DNA from: Streptomyces tailanensis
Lineage (GTDB): Bacteria > Actinomycetota > Actinomycetes > Streptomycetales > Streptomycetaceae
Length of the DNA: 64,000 bases
Assembly (NCBI RefSeq): GCF_008386495.1
Contig: NZ_VTHJ01000036.1
Location: forward strand, 31,037 to 95,036
Reading direction: 5' to 3'
Shown: one piece after another, positions 16,092 through 23,983 of the stretch
Position numbering within the stretch: the first letter of the stretch is position 1
How the letters are laid out: each line of letters begins with the position of its first letter
Translations under genes and position numbers: made by a program
The notes under the pieces: model-generated
Told to the model about the DNA's origin: nothing
Database searches by the model: none
Seen by the model: only the letters and a program-made list of their open reading frames with translations

Positions 16092-16838
16092 TTACTTCTC
16101 GACGTACCGGAGCGAGCGCAGGCCGCGCTCCAGATGCCAGTGCAGGTACGCGGACACCAGTCCGCTCCCCTCCCTGACGTACCGCGGCTCGCACGCGTCC
16201 GCCGTCTCCCAGTCTCCCGTCAGCAGCGCGCCGAGGAGTTCCAGGGCCTGCGCAGAGGGTACGACGCTGCCGGGCACCCGGCAGTCCACGCAGACGGAAC
16301 CGCCGGCCGCGACCGAGAAGAACCGATTCGGTCCGGGCAGTCCGCACTTCGCGCAGTCGCTGAAGGTGGGGGCGTAGCCGTTGACGGCGAGCGAGCGGAG
16401 CAGGAAGGCGTCGAGAACGAGGTGCGGCGCGTGCTCGCCGCGGGCGAGGGTGCGCAGGGCGCCGACGAGCAACAGGTACTGCTGCACGGCGGGCTCGCCC
16501 TCATGGTCCGTGAACCGCTCGGCCGTCTCCAGCATGGCCGTCCCGGCGGTGTAGCGGGCGTAGTCGCTGACGATGCCGCCGCCGTACGGAGCGATCGTCT
16601 CGCTCTGCGTGCACAGGGGCAGCCCGCGCCCGATCAGCTCACTGCCGCGCGCGAAGAACTGCACGTCCACATGCGAGAACGGTTCGAGCCGGGCGCCGAA
16701 CTTGGACTTGGTCCGCCGCACCCCCCGGGCCACGGCCCGCACCCGTCCATGCCCTCGGGTGAGCAACGTGATGATCCGGTCCGCTTCACCCAGCTTCTGG
16801 GTGCGCAGCACGATGCCGTCGTCGCGGAACAGACTCAT
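16092..16838 (-). CDS. recO: DNA repair protein RecO
   Basis: About 248 residues; ATG 16838 (MSLFRDDGIVLRT) matches the family start better than ATG 16847. N-terminal OB fold (DDGIVLRTQKLGEADRIITLLT) and a zinc finger CAKCGLPGPNRFF...CVDC at residues ~180-205. RecO loads RecA on single-stranded DNA with RecR. It reads into uppS with a 40-bp gap. Confidence 0.95.
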   Translation of the reverse strand: MSLFRDDGIVLRTQKLGEADRIITLLTRGHGRVRAVARGVRRTKSKFGARLEPFSHVDVQFFARGSELIGRGLPLCTQSETIAPYGGGIVSDYARYTAGTAMLETAERFTDHEGEPAVQQYLLLVGALRTLARGEHAPHLVLDAFLLRSLAVNGYAPTFSDCAKCGLPGPNRFFSVAAGGSVCVDCRVPGSVVPSAQALELLGALLTGDWETADACEPRYVREGSGLVSAYLHWHLERGLRSLRYVEK

Positions 16839-17077
16839 GGGGCCCATTCTCGCCTATGTGCCACCCCTCCGGCGCCCGTTCCAAACCCCGGCCGTCACCG
16901 CAGGTCAGGGGAGTGACACACGTCCCATGACGAGTTGGGACGCGGTACTTCTGGCAGTCGGCGGGGCGGACGGCCACAGTGGTTCCGGCGCGCCGAGGGG
17001 AAGCGGCCCGCCGACCAGCCGGGTGCGTCTCCTGTCAGGGGGAGAGGATGCGCGCCCGGCTTCCGCTCACGTCGTCT
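16839..17077. other. Intergenic, no gene recognised
   Basis: No conserved frame is seen on either strand. It presumably holds the recO promoter at its left end. Confidence 0.4.
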
Positions 17078-17314
17078 TCAAGGGACCTCGCCTCGGCTGC
17101 GGGCGTTCTCGTAGGCCGTCGCCGCGCGCAGGCGCTCTATCGTCGTCGCCGGTCGTACGGCCTCGGGAGCGCAGTCCCACTCCCTTCCGCCTCCTACGGG
17201 CCTCAGCTGGACGTAGGGCCCCTCGTGGCCCATGACCTGCCCGACCCTTCCCGTGCGGGTGTCGACCGCGTATGTGCCGACCGCCGGCTTCTTTCCGTTG
17301 CCGTTTCCGCTCAC
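17078..17314 (-). CDS. Small conserved actinobacterial protein
   Basis: 78 residues from GTG 17314. MSGNGNGKKPAVGTYAVDT then RVGQVMGHEGPYVQLRPVGGGREWDC: an SH3-like beta pattern found in many short Streptomyces proteins of unknown function, ending with a helix (TIERLRAATAYENARSRG). The frame is open further upstream, but the Gly/Arg-rich extension is not protein-like. No partner gene is apparent. Role unknown; a small nucleotide- or protein-binding module is possible. Confidence 0.75.
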   Translation of the reverse strand: MSGNGNGKKPAVGTYAVDTRTGRVGQVMGHEGPYVQLRPVGGGREWDCAPEAVRPATTIERLRAATAYENARSRGEVP

Positions 17315-17615
17315 CGCGCACCCATGAGTACCCGCCGCAACTCCATCGCTTCCTCCACCGCGTCCTCCGCCTCTTCGACTCACCGGCCGAGTTCAGTCTG
17401 CCGCGCCCGTCACGTTCTGCCTTCACCGTGCTCCCCTGAGTAATCGAGTTTCACCCTTTGTGTCCCCGGAGTGACCATCCGCGCCTACACTCGGCAGGAG
17501 TCTGTGCTCTACAAGTTCCTGGCAGCACAAAGAGGTTGGCCGCAGCACAAAGGGGCCGGCCATGGTCGGAGCCGCGTTTTCGCCGCCGCCGCCGATACCA
17601 ACCGTCTATACAGAG
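17315..17615. other. Intergenic region with promoter of the HD gene
   Basis: No gene is recognised. TATACA at 17604-17609 lies six bases before the HD-protein ATG, so a transcript would start at or next to that ATG. GCAGCACAAAG is repeated at 17522 and 17542. Confidence 0.4.
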
Positions 17616-18392
17616 GGCATGCCTTCAGCCACCCACGCACTGACGTACGACGGCGACCCGCCCCTGCGGCCGCTGCCGGAGCGGGCCGTCGAACTGCTGC
17701 GCGTCCTCGCCGCCCCGCCACGGCTCGTGGCGCATCTGCGGCTGGTGCACGACGTGGCGTACGAGTTGGCCGACTGGATGGAACAGCGGTACCCCGAGCT
17801 GTCGTTCGACCGGGCGGCCGTGCTGTTCGGGGCGGCCACGCACGACATCGGCAAGACGGCGTACGTCGGTGAACTGTCCGGCCCCGGTTCCGCGCACGAG
17901 GAGGCCGGGCGGCGGCTTCTGCTGGAGCACGGTGTCGCACCGGAATGGGCAGGGGGTGCTGGAGAATCCCGTGCGGTGCCCGCGCCCGCCGCGTCAGCGG
18001 CTGGTGTCACAGCCGGTGCGTGCCCTCGGCGTGCCGGGCGAAGGCCCTCGATGGGGGTCCCCCCGCTCGAGCGAAGCCGAGAGTGGGGGAGCGTGCCGGG
18101 CGCCGCGGGTGCTGTGCGGGACTCTCCAGCACCCCCTGGGTTCGCCGGGACGCATGCCGCGTGGGCGGAGCCCGGGGTCGGGGTCGGGGATCTCCTCGTC
18201 AGCCTGGCCGACAAGGTGTGGAAGAACAAGCGGGTGGCCGAGTTGGAGAACCTCGTCGTCGAGCGGCTGGCCGAGGCGAGCGGCAGACCGGCCTGGGAGG
18301 AGTTCCTGGCCCTCGACGACCTCCTCGGTGCACTCGGCGCCGACGCGGACCGGAGGCTGGCCTTCCAGGCCGCGTATCCCGTACTGCCCTGA
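17616..18392 (+). CDS. HD-domain phosphohydrolase-like protein with an embedded element
   Basis: 258 residues from ATG 17616, probably leaderless (TATACA just upstream). The HD metal site is visible: LRLVHDVAYELADWM, FGAATHDIGKT, SAHEEAGRRLLLEHGV and LADKVWKNKRV. These proteins cleave phosphate esters of nucleotides or related compounds. Residues ~112-174 are Ala/Pro/Gly-rich and unlike any HD protein. They come exactly from a 189-bp inverted-repeat element (17950-18138) inserted in frame; without it the protein would be ~195 residues. Whether the enlarged loop is tolerated is unknown. Substrate unknown. Confidence 0.8.
   Translation, partial: GMPSATHALTYDGDPPLRPLPERAVELLRVLAAPPRLVAHLRLVHDVAYELADWMEQRYPELSFDRAAVLFGAATHDIGKTAYVGELSGPGSAHEEAGRRLLLEHGVAPEWAGGAGESRAVPAPAASAAGVTAGACPRRAGRRPSMGVPPLERSREWGSVPGAAGAVRDSPAPPGFAGTHAAWAEPGVGVGDLLVSLADKVWKNKRVAELENLVVERLAEASGRPAWEEFLALDDLLGALGADADRRLAFQAAYPVLP
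17950..18138 (+). mobile_element. 189-bp MITE-like element inside the HD gene
   Basis: Ends are near-perfect inverted repeats: CAGGGGGTGCTGGAGAATCC at 17950 and the complement of CAGGGGGTGCTGGAGAGTCC ending at 18138, with weaker pairing continuing inward. The length is divisible by three and no stop occurs, so the HD frame is kept. The interior contains element B (18049-18090), also found at 4.4 kb. It encodes no transposase. Flanking target duplication is unclear (possible GG/GGG). Confidence 0.75.
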
Positions 18393-18606
18393 TCACCCGA
18401 CCCAACTCCCTCTCCCCCACAGAATCGCCACAGCTCGCACTCACCGGCATGATGAATCTCCGCGTCGCCCGCCTAAAATGCCCTTGGCATCCCCGGTTTT
18501 CCGTCAACTCTCCTGTGCATCATGCGTTCTGGGAAACCACACGGCGTGCATGAGCGTCGAACGTTGCGTGAGCAACCGCTGTCCCGGCGGTCCTACGGCA
18601 CGGAAG

Positions 18607-21600
18607 ATGGGTCCCGTGGAGCTGGAATTCCGACTGCTCGGTCCGGTCGAGGCGTGGCATGCGGGCAGACCCGTGCGGCTGGGCGGGCCGAAACCGCGGG
18701 CGCTGCTGGCCGTGTTGCTGCTGCGGGCGGGCCAGGTGGTGCCCGCGGATGTGCTGGTGGACGTGATCTGGGGAGAGGACCCTCCGGACACGGCACGGGC
18801 GCTGGTGCAGACGTATGTGTCGGCGCTGCGGCGAGCCCTGCCCGCCGAGGTGGCCGAGGCGATCGAGACACGGCCACCGGGGTATCTGATCCGGCGCGGG
18901 GTCGGGCGGGTCGACGTGGCCGACTTCGAGGCGCTCACGGCAAAGGCCCGGCAGGCCGCCGCGGGCGGTGACCACGAGGGCGCCGCGCGGCTGCTGCGGG
19001 CCGCGTCGGACCTGTGGCGCGGTCCGGCGCTCGGTGGCGTCGGGGAGGCCCTGCGGGGTGAGGCCGGGCGGTTGGAGGAAGCCCGGCAGGCGGCGCTGGA
19101 AGAACGTATCGCCGTCGAGTTGGAGGGCGGGGGACGGGAGGCGGAACTCGTCACCGAACTCACCGCCTTGGTGGGATCGCACCCGACGCGGGAGCGGCTG
19201 CGGGGCCAGCTGATGCTCGGGCTCTACCGGCTGGGGCGGCAGGCCGACGCGCTGGCCGTGTATGCGGAGGGCCGGGCCGTGCTCGCCGAGCAGTTGGGGC
19301 TCGACCCGGGACCGGAGCTGAACCGGCTGTACGAGGCCATCCTGCGCGCCGACCCGGAGTTGCTGGCCGCCCCCTCCGCCCCGGCGCCCAAAAGCACCGT
19401 CGCCGCGCCCCGGCCCGTGTCCCTCCTCCCGCCCGCCATCGGGGACTTCACCGGGCGGGAGGAGGAACTGGCCGGTGTCGTCGAGGGGTTGACCGGCGCG
19501 CGGGAGGCGATGCCCGTCGTCGTGGTGTCGGGGGCCGCCGGGGTCGGCAAGTCCGCGCTCGCCGTACAGGCCGCGCACCGGGTGGCCGCCGAGTACCCCG
19601 ACGGGCAGCTCTACGCCGAACTGCACGGCTTCAGCGAGCCCGTGCCGCCCGGCGAGGTACTGGGGCGGCTACTGCGCGCGCTCGGCGCGGACCCGCCGGA
19701 GCACACGGCCGAGCGCGGTGACCTGTTCCGCAGCCTCGTCGCCGGGCGGCGGATCCTGCTGGTCCTGGACGACGCGGGCGGCGAGGCCCAGGTCCGGCCG
19801 CTGCTGCCGGGGAGCGCGACCTGCGGGGTGCTGGTCACCTCACGGGCCCGGCTCGGCGGACTCGTCGGGGCCCGGCGTACCGACCTCGACGTCCTGGACG
19901 ACGTACGGGGCCTTGAGCTGCTGACCCGGGTCACCGGGCCCCGGCACACCGACGCGGGCGACCCGCGCGAGGAGGCCGCCGCGCGGCGGATCGTCGAGCT
20001 GTGCGGCGGGCTGCCGCTGGCCCTGCGGATCGCGGGCGCCCGGCTGGCGACCCGGCGGCACTGGACGACCGGCGTGCTCGCCGAGCGCCTCGCCGACGAG
20101 CACCGCCGGCTCGACGAGCTCGCCGTGGGCGACCTGGAGGTACGGGCCGGCCTCGGCCTCAGCTACCGGGCCCTGGACGACCGCGCCCGCCGCGTACTGC
20201 GCCGCATCGCCACCCTCGGCCCGGCCGACGTCGCCGTATGGACGGTGGCCGCCCTCGCCGACACCACCGAGGACGAGGCGGAGGAAGTCCTGGAACGCCT
20301 CCTGGACGCCCAGTTGATCAACTGCCCCGGCACGGACCAGGTCGGCCAGCCCCGTTACCGCCTCCACGACCTCGTACGCGTCTACGCCGCCGAACGCGCG
20401 GAAACGGAGGACCCGATCACCGACCGCACGGCAGCGGTGGGGCGGGCCCTGACGGCAGGCCTGTGGCTGATGGACCGGGTAACGGAGGCGGCACCATCGG
20501 GTGCGGTGATCTTGAGACAGGGGTTCGGGGAAGCGCCCCTGAAGGGGCGCGGGGCTGTTACACATGCGGCTCCGCCGCGTGGGCGCGAGCACCCACACAA
20601 GACCGGCAGCCGCGAACCGACAGACCCCCCCACCCCCGTAGGCGACCGAACAACCCACCGAGCCCTGTCAGACCCCTTCGCCTGGTTCGACGCGGAGGCC
20701 GACGCCCTCACCACCGCGGTAGAGCGGGCCGCAGCCATGGGCCTGCACAGACTCGCCTGTGAAGCCGCGGCAGCGCTCTGCTCCTCCTCCTTCGCCATCA
20801 GCAACCGCTTCGACGCCTGGTGGCGCAGCCACGACGCCGCCCTCGCGGCCGCCCGCCGCGCGGAAGACCGCTCGGGCGAGGCCCTGCTGATCGTCGGCCT
20901 CGGCCAACTCCGCTACGAACAGGACCGCATCGCCGATGCCCAGGAGTACTTCCGTACCGCCGAACACATCTTCACCGAACTCGGCGACGTACGCGGCCGC
21001 TCCGCCGCCCTCGCCGGACTCGGCAGCGCCTGCCGCGAGGTGGGCGAACTGCGCGACGCGGAACAGGCCCTGGCCGACGCGGCCGAGGGCTTCCGGCGGG
21101 TCGGCGACGACACCGGCGTCGGGGTCGCCTGCCGGTACGCCGGCTCCGTACGCCTCGAACTCGGCGACCAGGAAGGCGCGTTCCCGCTGCTCGACGAGTC
21201 GCTGCGGGCGTACCGGCGGCTCGGCAGCCGACGCGGCGAGGCGCTCGCGCTGCGCACGCTCAGCCTGGTGCACCGCTCGCTCGGCGCGTACGAGGAGGCC
21301 GCGCGCGTGGCCGAGGAGGCGCTGGAGATCCTGCGGTCCATCGGCGACGAGCACATGGCGGCGTACGCCCTGCGGGCCCGTACGAAAGCCCGGATGCGGC
21401 TCGGGCACACCGCGGAGGCGGAGAGCGAGCTGCGCGAGATCGTGGAGGTCTGCCGGACCCACGGGGACCGTTTCGGCGAGGCCCTGACCGTGCGTACGCT
21501 CGGCGAGTGCGCCCTGGCCGAGGGCCGTCTGGCGGACGCGGACCGGCTGCTGACGGCGTCCGCCGCCCTCTGGGCGGTCCTCGCCCTGCCCCTCCCCCGC

Positions 21601-21738
21601 GCCCGCGCCCTGCGCAACCTCTCCGCCGTACGGGCCGCCCTCGGGGACGCGGACGGGGCCGCCGCGCTGCGGGCCGAGGCCATGGCGGTGTTCACGACGT
21701 GCGAGGCCCGCGAGCGATACGAGCCATGGCCTGACTAG
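18607..21738 (+). CDS. AfsR/SARP-family transcriptional regulator with NB-ARC and TPR domains
   Basis: 1043 residues from ATG 18607. Residues 1-90 are the OmpR-like DNA-binding domain (FRLLGPVEAWHAG, PKPRALLAVLLLRAGQVV), 95-250 the bacterial transcriptional activation domain (DVADFEALTAKARQAAAGGD), ~290-560 an NB-ARC ATPase with P-loop SGAAGVGKSALAVQAA near residue 310 and LLVLDDAGG, and ~690-1030 TPR repeats. This is the AfsR/RedD type that activates secondary-metabolite or morphology genes when phosphorylated or ligand-bound. Residues ~640-680 come from a family A repeat inserted in frame (20521-20640). The gene ends inside a triple direct repeat. No biosynthetic cluster is adjacent, so its targets lie elsewhere. 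Confidence 0.92.
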   Translation: MGPVELEFRLLGPVEAWHAGRPVRLGGPKPRALLAVLLLRAGQVVPADVLVDVIWGEDPPDTARALVQTYVSALRRALPAEVAEAIETRPPGYLIRRGVGRVDVADFEALTAKARQAAAGGDHEGAARLLRAASDLWRGPALGGVGEALRGEAGRLEEARQAALEERIAVELEGGGREAELVTELTALVGSHPTRERLRGQLMLGLYRLGRQADALAVYAEGRAVLAEQLGLDPGPELNRLYEAILRADPELLAAPSAPAPKSTVAAPRPVSLLPPAIGDFTGREEELAGVVEGLTGAREAMPVVVVSGAAGVGKSALAVQAAHRVAAEYPDGQLYAELHGFSEPVPPGEVLGRLLRALGADPPEHTAERGDLFRSLVAGRRILLVLDDAGGEAQVRPLLPGSATCGVLVTSRARLGGLVGARRTDLDVLDDVRGLELLTRVTGPRHTDAGDPREEAAARRIVELCGGLPLALRIAGARLATRRHWTTGVLAERLADEHRRLDELAVGDLEVRAGLGLSYRALDDRARRVLRRIATLGPADVAVWTVAALADTTEDEAEEVLERLLDAQLINCPGTDQVGQPRYRLHDLVRVYAAERAETEDPITDRTAAVGRALTAGLWLMDRVTEAAPSGAVILRQGFGEAPLKGRGAVTHAAPPRGREHPHKTGSREPTDPPTPVGDRTTHRALSDPFAWFDAEADALTTAVERAAAMGLHRLACEAAAALCSSSFAISNRFDAWWRSHDAALAAARRAEDRSGEALLIVGLGQLRYEQDRIADAQEYFRTAEHIFTELGDVRGRSAALAGLGSACREVGELRDAEQALADAAEGFRRVGDDTGVGVACRYAGSVRLELGDQEGAFPLLDESLRAYRRLGSRRGEALALRTLSLVHRSLGAYEEAARVAEEALEILRSIGDEHMAAYALRARTKARMRLGHTAEAESELREIVEVCRTHGDRFGEALTVRTLGECALAEGRLADADRLLTASAALWAVLALPLPRARALRNLSAVRAALGDADGAAALRAEAMAVFTTCEARERYEPWPD
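20521..20640 (-). repeat. Family A dispersed repeat copy 4, in frame inside the AfsR-like gene
   Basis: GCGCCCCTGAAGGGGCGCGG, GGGCTGTTACACATGCGGCT, CCGCCGCGTGGGCGCGAG are the reverse complement of the intergenic family A copies. It separates the NB-ARC part from DPFAWFDAEADALTTAVERA, where related proteins have a short linker. The frame stays open, adding about 40 Pro/Arg/Thr-rich residues. Confidence 0.75.
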
Positions 21739-21789
21739 GACGATACGAGCCATGGCCGACCAGGGCCATACGAGCCATGGCCTGACCAG
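21716..21789 (+). repeat. Three direct repeats of ~25 bp spanning the end of the AfsR-like gene
   Basis: ATACGAGCCATGGCC occurs at 21717, 21743 and 21768, each followed by (T)GACYAG. The first copy supplies the last codons and the TAG stop; the other two are noncoding. Each unit has a CCATGG palindrome. Confidence 0.85.
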
Positions 21790-21866
21790 AAGTCGCTTGC
21801 GGCGGACTTGCAGAGAACTTCCAGCGGAGCGGGCCATTCTTGGTGTTCTCGGGGGAAGAGCGGATC

Positions 21867-21889
21867 GGCCGGGCGACCACCGCCCGGCC
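21867..21889 (+). terminator. Hairpin, likely terminator of the AfsR-like gene
   Basis: GGCCGGGCG and CGCCCGGCC arms pair perfectly around ACCAC, 128 bp after the stop codon. No U-run, as is usual in Streptomyces. Confidence 0.55.
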
Positions 21890-22030
21890 GGTCGGCCCCA
21901 CCGGAGCGCACAGGGGACGAGCCGGTGGACACATGAACGCGAGCACATGAACGCAGTGGGATCAGAACGGCAGTACGGACGAGGGGAACAACCGTCGCCA
22001 GGCCACAGACCACCACTCAAGGGGGGAAGC

Positions 22031-22071
22031 CCCCGGGGAGGGACATCAGGGGATCAGGTCCCTCCCCGGGG
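22031..22071 (+). promoter_or_regulatory. Strong hairpin in the leader of the VanX-like gene
   Basis: CCCCGGGGAGGGAC pairs perfectly with GTCCCTCCCCGGGG around a 13-base loop, ending 82 bp before the start codon. It could be a terminator of upstream transcription or an attenuator of the dipeptidase gene. The interval 21890-22153 holds no gene. Confidence 0.6.
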
Positions 22072-22153
22072 TGCTGCCGCGCACCCCGCCTCACACCTGC
22101 CGTACGAGTACCCCGCGGTTGCCGGCACTCGTGGACCCTGTGGAAGACGACGC

Positions 22154-22810
22154 ATGCCTCCGATCATCCTCATGAGCGACCCCGATGTCGCCCGCATACC
22201 GGTCCAGGAATGTGGTGAACCCCTCGTCGATCTGAGGGAGTTGCCCTTCGTGGTGGTCGACTCGCGCCAATCCGACCCCGAAGGGGCCTACGCGCATCTC
22301 CGCGAGGGTGTCGCCTGGCGGCTGGCCCGGGCGGCCCGGCTGCTGCCCGACGGGCTGCGGCTGCTGGTCACCGAGGGGTACCGGCCGCTCGCGCTGCAGA
22401 TCAAGTACTTCGAGTCGTACGCCGCCGAGTTGCGCCGCGACAACCCCGACTGGTCGGAGGACCATCTGCGCGTCCAGACCAGCCGTTCCCTCTCCCCGCC
22501 GGAGATCGGGCCGCATGTCGCCGGGGCCGCGGTCGATCTGACCCTGTGCACGGCCGCCGGGGAGGAACTCGACATGGGGACACGTGTCGACGCCAGCCCC
22601 GAGGAGAGCGACGACGCCTGCTACACCGACGCGCCCAACATCTCCGACACGGCCCGCCGCAACCGCCGCACGCTGTGCGCCGCCCTCACCACGGCCGGCC
22701 TGGTCAACTACCCCACCGAGTGGTGGCACTGGTCCTACGGCGACCGCTACTGGGCCCTGATGACCGGCGCGCCGCATGCGCTGTACGGCCCCAAGGCGAC
22801 CGTCTCCTAG
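22154..22810 (+). CDS. D-alanyl-D-alanine dipeptidase-like M15 peptidase (VanX family)
   Basis: 218 residues from ATG 22154 (GGAAGACGACGC before it; ATG 22172 is an alternative). VanX-family zinc peptidase: LVTEGYRPLALQ (substrate Arg), IGPHVAGAAVDLTL (zinc His and Asp) and NYPTEWWHWSYGDRYW (catalytic Glu, zinc His). Such enzymes hydrolyse D-Ala-D-Ala, for glycopeptide resistance or wall recycling. No vanH/vanA is nearby and there is no signal peptide, so a recycling role or another dipeptide substrate is as likely. Its stop codon TAG overlaps the TA target of an IS630 remnant, so a few C-terminal residues may be lost. Confidence 0.88.
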   Translation: MPPIILMSDPDVARIPVQECGEPLVDLRELPFVVVDSRQSDPEGAYAHLREGVAWRLARAARLLPDGLRLLVTEGYRPLALQIKYFESYAAELRRDNPDWSEDHLRVQTSRSLSPPEIGPHVAGAAVDLTLCTAAGEELDMGTRVDASPEESDDACYTDAPNISDTARRNRRTLCAALTTAGLVNYPTEWWHWSYGDRYWALMTGAPHALYGPKATVS

Positions 22811-22997
22811 TGCAGCACCGCGTTGATCTTTCGGGGGTTCATGCGGCTTTGAGCGAGGTGCCGTCGTAGGTCCAGCGGTAGGGCTTGGCGTCCGTGGTGT
22901 CGTATTGGAGCACGAAATCGTCGATGCGGTCGGCGAGGTCCTGGCGCGATGTGATGGCGCCGCACTCGGCGTCCCAGATCGCACGGCAACGCTAACC
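22810..22997 (-). mobile_element. IS630-family remnant (transposase 3' end)
   Basis: Reading leftward to a TGA at 22839, the frame encodes ITSRQDLADRIDDFVLQYD and AKPYRWTYDGTSLKAA, the characteristic C-terminus of actinobacterial IS630 transposases. The element edge GTGCAGCACCGCG begins right after a TA dinucleotide, the IS630 target. Everything 5' of about 22997 is gone. Confidence 0.8.
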
Positions 22998-22999
22998 CG

Positions 23000-23229
23000 A
23001 TCGGCCCAGGGCACCGCAAGCCTGCGAGCCGACCATCACACGATCGAGTTAAAGCGGCCTTGTGCGGACTCCTCGGCGAACAGTTGCGAACCCCCTCGGC
23101 GACCTCCACCAGGCCGGCCGCCTGGCTCGCCCGGCCACCGAGTCCGGTGTCCGCGTCGTTGCCGGTCGCCACCAGGCCCATGGAGCGGCAACTGGCGGAG
23201 GCGTAGCCGATGCGGGTCCAGCACGCGCT
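23000..23229. other. Scrambled segment between IS and methyltransferase remnants
   Basis: Read leftward, 23070-23190 encodes SMGLVATGNDADTGLGGRA, which looks protein-like but has no start and hits a junction. No intact gene is present. Confidence 0.3.
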
Positions 23230-23375
23230 TCCTGATCCTCCGCTTCCGGGACACGATGAACGTCGTCGACCCGGCGACGCTGCCCGCGCGCCTGGCCACG
23301 GCGGGCTTCACGGACGTGTCCGTGGACCTGCACGAACTGGGCGGCTCCTTCCGCTTCCGCGCGCGACGCCCGTAG
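23230..23375 (+). pseudogene. 3' fragment of a SAM-dependent methyltransferase gene
   Basis: The last ~45 codons read FRDTMNVVDPATLPARLATA, GFTDVSVDLHELGGSFRFRA, the usual C-terminal beta-strands of class I methyltransferases. The SAM-binding part and start are missing; the sequence upstream belongs to the IS630 scar and scrambled DNA. Probably truncated by the same event that removed most of the IS element. Confidence 0.65.
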
Positions 23376-23387
23376 CCCGGGGCCGGG

Positions 23388-23873
23388 TCATGCCCCGAAG
23401 CGTCGTACGTACCGCCGCTGCCACGGGGTCTCCACCGCGTGGCGGTCGTAGTGCCGGCGTACGTACGCCACGGCCTCCTCCGGCGGTACGCCGTCCAGGA
23501 CGGCGAGGCAGGCCAGCGCGGTGCCGGTGCGGCCCCGGCCGCCGCCGCAGGCGAACTCCACGCGCTCGACCTCCGTCCGGCGCCAGGCGTCCCGGAACAC
23601 CTCCTCGGCCTGCGCCCGGTCCCCGGGCAACCGGAAATCGGGCCAGCGCAACCAGCGTGACTCCCAGGGGACTTCGGGCGGCTCCTTACCGAGGAGATGA
23701 ACGGCGTACGTGGGGGCCGGACCGTCGGGCAGAGGGTGCCTGAGCCCCCGACCGCGCACCAGCCGACCGGACGGCAGGCGCAGCACACCGGGGGCGTCCG
23801 GGTCCCAGGGGGCGACCGGAGGGGACGCGGTGTCCGTGTCGGTCGGCTCGGTCACGGCTTTCGGCTCGGTCAT
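23388..23873 (-). CDS. Protein-tyrosine phosphatase-like protein
   Basis: 161 residues. VEFACGGGRGRTGTALACLAVLDG contains the Cys-x5-Arg phosphate-binding loop, with the general-acid Asp probably in WPDFRLPGD, and a C-terminal helix PPEEAVAYVRRHYD. This is the cysteine phosphatase fold used on phosphotyrosine or on phosphoinositide/nucleotide substrates; small Streptomyces members are uncharacterised. N-terminal 25 residues are a Thr/Pro/Asp-rich tail. It starts at ATG 23873 and converges on the methyltransferase remnant. Confidence 0.8.
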   Translation of the reverse strand: MTEPKAVTEPTDTDTASPPVAPWDPDAPGVLRLPSGRLVRGRGLRHPLPDGPAPTYAVHLLGKEPPEVPWESRWLRWPDFRLPGDRAQAEEVFRDAWRRTEVERVEFACGGGRGRTGTALACLAVLDGVPPEEAVAYVRRHYDRHAVETPWQRRYVRRFGA

Positions 23874-23983
23874 CGGGTCAGCGTAGGCAGAGCCGGGCAG
23901 CGGCGTCCGCCGCTTTGGCGACGCGACTTCGCCGGGCGCCGGGCGCCGCCCCTCCGCCGCGGCTCGTTCGACTCGGCCATCCG

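Noticed and set aside
21716..21789. A CRISPR array or integrase attachment site
   Set aside because: Only three ~25-bp near-contiguous units; no integrase, tRNA or cas gene nearby.
22154..22810. A complete vancomycin resistance cluster
   Set aside because: Only a VanX-like gene is present; no vanH, vanA, vanR or vanS homologue was seen in the neighbourhood.
22905..23375. A 156-residue gene covering the IS and methyltransferase remnants
   Set aside because: The first 100 residues are low-complexity read-through of a junction; only the methyltransferase tail is real.
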